From the NCBI RefSeq assembly GCF_003856495.1, contig NZ_CP034118.1, positions 662,001-726,000 of the forward strand: a stretch of DNA of 64,000 bases. The letters run 5' to 3'. Made by a program: the position numbers and the translations under genes. Numbering within the stretch: the first letter of the stretch is position 1; each line of letters begins with the position of its first letter. The notes below the pieces were generated by a model that saw only the letters and a program-made list of their open reading frames with translations, did not search any database and had not been told where the DNA came from. Source of the stretch: Staphylospora marina (lineage in GTDB: Bacteria; Bacillota; Bacilli; Thermoactinomycetales; Thermoactinomycetaceae). Below are positions 62,127 to 64,000 of this stretch, piece by piece.

Positions 62127-64000
62127 ATGACAGCCAGCGTCCTTTTTTTGCATGAAGTGGATCAGTCGGATCTGTTGCGTGTCGGCGGAAAAGGGGCCAA
62201 TCTCGGTGAGCTCATGAAGGCCGGTTTTCCCGTGCCGGGAGGATTTTGCGTGACGACCCGGGCCTATCAGGAGTTCATCGGAACTTGCCCCGAAATGGAA
62301 GGGTTCTTCGAGGAACTGGATTCCCTCGATCCCGCTGATCTGGAAACGCTTCGGGAGCTTGGGGAACGGATCCGTTCCACGCTGTTGTCGCTGGAAATCC
62401 CCGGACATCTGCGGGAGGAAATCATCCACGCTTGGGAACGGGTCGGCAAGGAACATGCCTATGCCGTCCGGTCCAGCGCCACGGCCGAGGATCTTCCCTC
62501 CGCTTCTTTCGCGGGGCAGCAGGACACGTATCTGAACATTCGCGGACGGGATGAACTGTTGAAGCATGTCCGGAAATGTTGGGCTTCCCTGTTCACCGAC
62601 CGGGCGATCGTGTATCGTGCCAAAAACGGCTTTGACCATCGCCAGGTTCATCTCTCCGTCGTGGTGCAGCGGATGGTGAACCCCGAAGTGTCCGGCATCA
62701 TGTTCTCGGCGGATCCCGTCAGCGGGAATCGCCATGTCGTCACCATCGACGCCGGCTTAGGACTGGGTGAAGCCCTCGTGTCCGGAATCGTGACGGCGGA
62801 TCTGTACAAAGTGAAAGACGGAGAGATCATCCACAAAACCGTGTCGGACAAGAAAGTGGCCATTTATTCCGTTCCGGAAGGGGGCACGGTGAAAAAAGAG
62901 CTGTCCCCGGAGCAGCAGAAAAAACAGGTGTTGTCCGACAGCCGGATCCTCCGGTTGGCCGAGTGGGGGAAAAAGATCGAAGCCCACTTCGGGTCGCCCC
63001 AGGACATCGAGTTCTGCATCGAAAACGGGGACATTTTCATTGTGCAAAGCCGCCCGATCACGTCGCTCTATCCGTTGCCCGACATTCCCCGGGAGCCGCT
63101 GCGCGTGCTGATATCGTTCGGGCATGCGCAGATGATGACGGAAGCGATGAAGCCGCTTGGCCTTTCGGTGCTTCGAACCGTGTTTCCGAAAGTCGTGTTT
63201 TTGGAAGCGGGAAACCGGCTGTATCTCGACCCCAGCGTGCTGCTTCGTACCCGGATCGGCCGGACGGTTTTCCCGCGGGTGCTCCGTCAAGTGTTTGATG
63301 AATCGCTCAGCCTGGCCGTCCGGGAAGTGATCGAAAGGCCCGAGTTCAAACGGCATGCGCCGCCGCGGGGATTTCTGCGCAAGGCGCGCCGCGCGGTGGC
63401 ACCGGTGGCCAAAGAGATTTGGCTCAACCTCTGGAAACGGGATCCGAACCGGTTCAAACGCATCGTCGAGAGCCGCATGGAAACGATACTTGGGGAAGTT
63501 CGCACGGCACTGGACGGGGTCAGCGGCGTCCGGCGACTGGAAACGGTCCACCGGGTGCTGGATTCGCTGGCGCTCCGGGTTGTGCCTCAATTTGCACCGT
63601 TTATCGCCTGTTACCCGATCTCCACGTTGTTGCTTCGCACGTGGCTGAAGGAAGATGCAGACCTTCATGCGCTGAACAAATCCTTTTCCGGAAACGTCAC
63701 CAGCGAAATGGGGCTCGAGATCGGTGACCTCGCGGATCTCGTCCGGGATTGGCCCGAGGTGGAAAGATACCTGCAGGAAGCAAAGGATGAAACATTCTGG
63801 AGCGGTCTGTCCGAAGTGCCGGGTGGCGAGCAGTTCGCAGAGGCGTTCCGGACATTCCTGGACCGGTACGGCATGAGATGCCCGGGTGAAATCGACATGA
63901 CCCGACCCCGCTGGCGGGAGGCACCGACGTTGCTGATCCCGTCCATCCTGGGGCACATGCAGAGCGTCAAGCCGGGAGAACACCGGAAGAAATTCGCCGA
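62127..64000 (+). CDS. Rifampin phosphotransferase / PEP-synthase-family protein, 3' end missing
   Basis: An open frame of 624 codons runs off the window from ATG 62127, which follows GAAAGGAG by eight bases. Residues about 10-315 form the ATP-grasp (PPDK N-terminal) domain: GGKGANLGELMKAGFPVPGGF, YAVRSSATAEDLPSASFAGQ, VSGIMFSADPVSG and IFIVQSRPIT. The next 300 residues (LRVLISFGHAQMMTEAMKPL ... YGMRCPGEIDMTRPRW) match the middle domain of Rph/Pps of Bacillus and Listeria, which in Rph binds rifamycin. The swivelling phospho-His domain would lie beyond the edge. Rifampin inactivation is likely; a PEP synthase role is the alternative. Confidence 0.88.
   Translation, partial: MTASVLFLHEVDQSDLLRVGGKGANLGELMKAGFPVPGGFCVTTRAYQEFIGTCPEMEGFFEELDSLDPADLETLRELGERIRSTLLSLEIPGHLREEIIHAWERVGKEHAYAVRSSATAEDLPSASFAGQQDTYLNIRGRDELLKHVRKCWASLFTDRAIVYRAKNGFDHRQVHLSVVVQRMVNPEVSGIMFSADPVSGNRHVVTIDAGLGLGEALVSGIVTADLYKVKDGEIIHKTVSDKKVAIYSVPEGGTVKKELSPEQQKKQVLSDSRILRLAEWGKKIEAHFGSPQDIEFCIENGDIFIVQSRPITSLYPLPDIPREPLRVLISFGHAQMMTEAMKPLGLSVLRTVFPKVVFLEAGNRLYLDPSVLLRTRIGRTVFPRVLRQVFDESLSLAVREVIERPEFKRHAPPRGFLRKARRAVAPVAKEIWLNLWKRDPNRFKRIVESRMETILGEVRTALDGVSGVRRLETVHRVLDSLALRVVPQFAPFIACYPISTLLLRTWLKEDADLHALNKSFSGNVTSEMGLEIGDLADLVRDWPEVERYLQEAKDETFWSGLSEVPGGEQFAEAFRTFLDRYGMRCPGEIDMTRPRWREAPTLLIPSILGHMQSVKPGEHRKKFA

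Overview
The window is about 64 kb of chromosome from a spore-forming, Gram-positive bacterium (Bacillota, Bacillales type). The evidence is a Gram-positive PolC of 1433 residues, the primosomal loader DnaI, PrkA/YhbH, a BceRSAB-type peptide-antibiotic module, a sporulenol/hopene-type cyclase, a THI-box operon with tenA/tenI and ykoEDC, and strong AGGAGG-type ribosome binding sites. The moderately high GC of the core genes, many GTG/TTG starts and a WGxxGxxG tail protein fit the Thermoactinomycetaceae, but that family call is inference.

Layout. 0-6 kb: a membrane protein cut by the window edge, an amidase-like protein, trmL, a HAD phosphatase, then prkA-yhbH followed by a small insert and a duplicated relic of the yhbH tail. 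6-11.6 kb: small accessory genes, several broken by in-frame stops, plus a three-gene unit of unknown small proteins, selO and a WGxxGxxG tail protein. 11.6-16.4 kb (minus strand): ABC exporter and two-component system of the Bce type. 16.6-21.7 kb: manganese catalase, secreted M23 peptidase with an SH3-like tail, a methyltransferase-like protein, a PfkB sugar kinase, FabH. 21.9-31.1 kb: one long thiamine operon under a single TPP riboswitch, combining salvage (tenA, tenI), an ECF-type transporter (ykoEDC) and biosynthesis (thiO-S-G-F-D-E). 31.4-44.5 kb: DMT exporter, polC, a TPR regulator with an overlapping 17-codon peptide gene, dnaI, a HelD-like helicase, a triterpene cyclase.

44.5-46.7 kb is degraded accessory DNA. 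It has a 111-112 bp tandem repeat that folds into hairpins with a compensatory base change, a frameshifted cell-wall-binding (CWB2) fragment, a GNAT acetyltransferase and a DUF559-type nuclease. 46.8-51.4 kb: yhbD with its bactofilin partner, a lipoprotein, an ECF sigma/anti-sigma pair and an unknown protein. 51.6-56.5 kb is a lower-GC defence-like segment with a zeta-type toxin pair and a PLD-helicase-DUF3427 protein. 56.6-64 kb: an unknown membrane protein, a NUDIX hydrolase, a chloramphenicol-acetyltransferase-fold protein, a glucose/mannose-type ABC importer lacking its ATPase, and the 5' two thirds of a rifampin phosphotransferase/PEP-synthase-family gene running off the end.

The best candidates for something undescribed are the TPR regulator with its 17-residue peptide ORF (a possible RRNPP-type communication pair), the covarying tandem hairpin repeat, and the three-gene unit of unknown small proteins at 7.2-8.4 kb. 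No tRNA, rRNA, CRISPR array or intact insertion sequence was seen.
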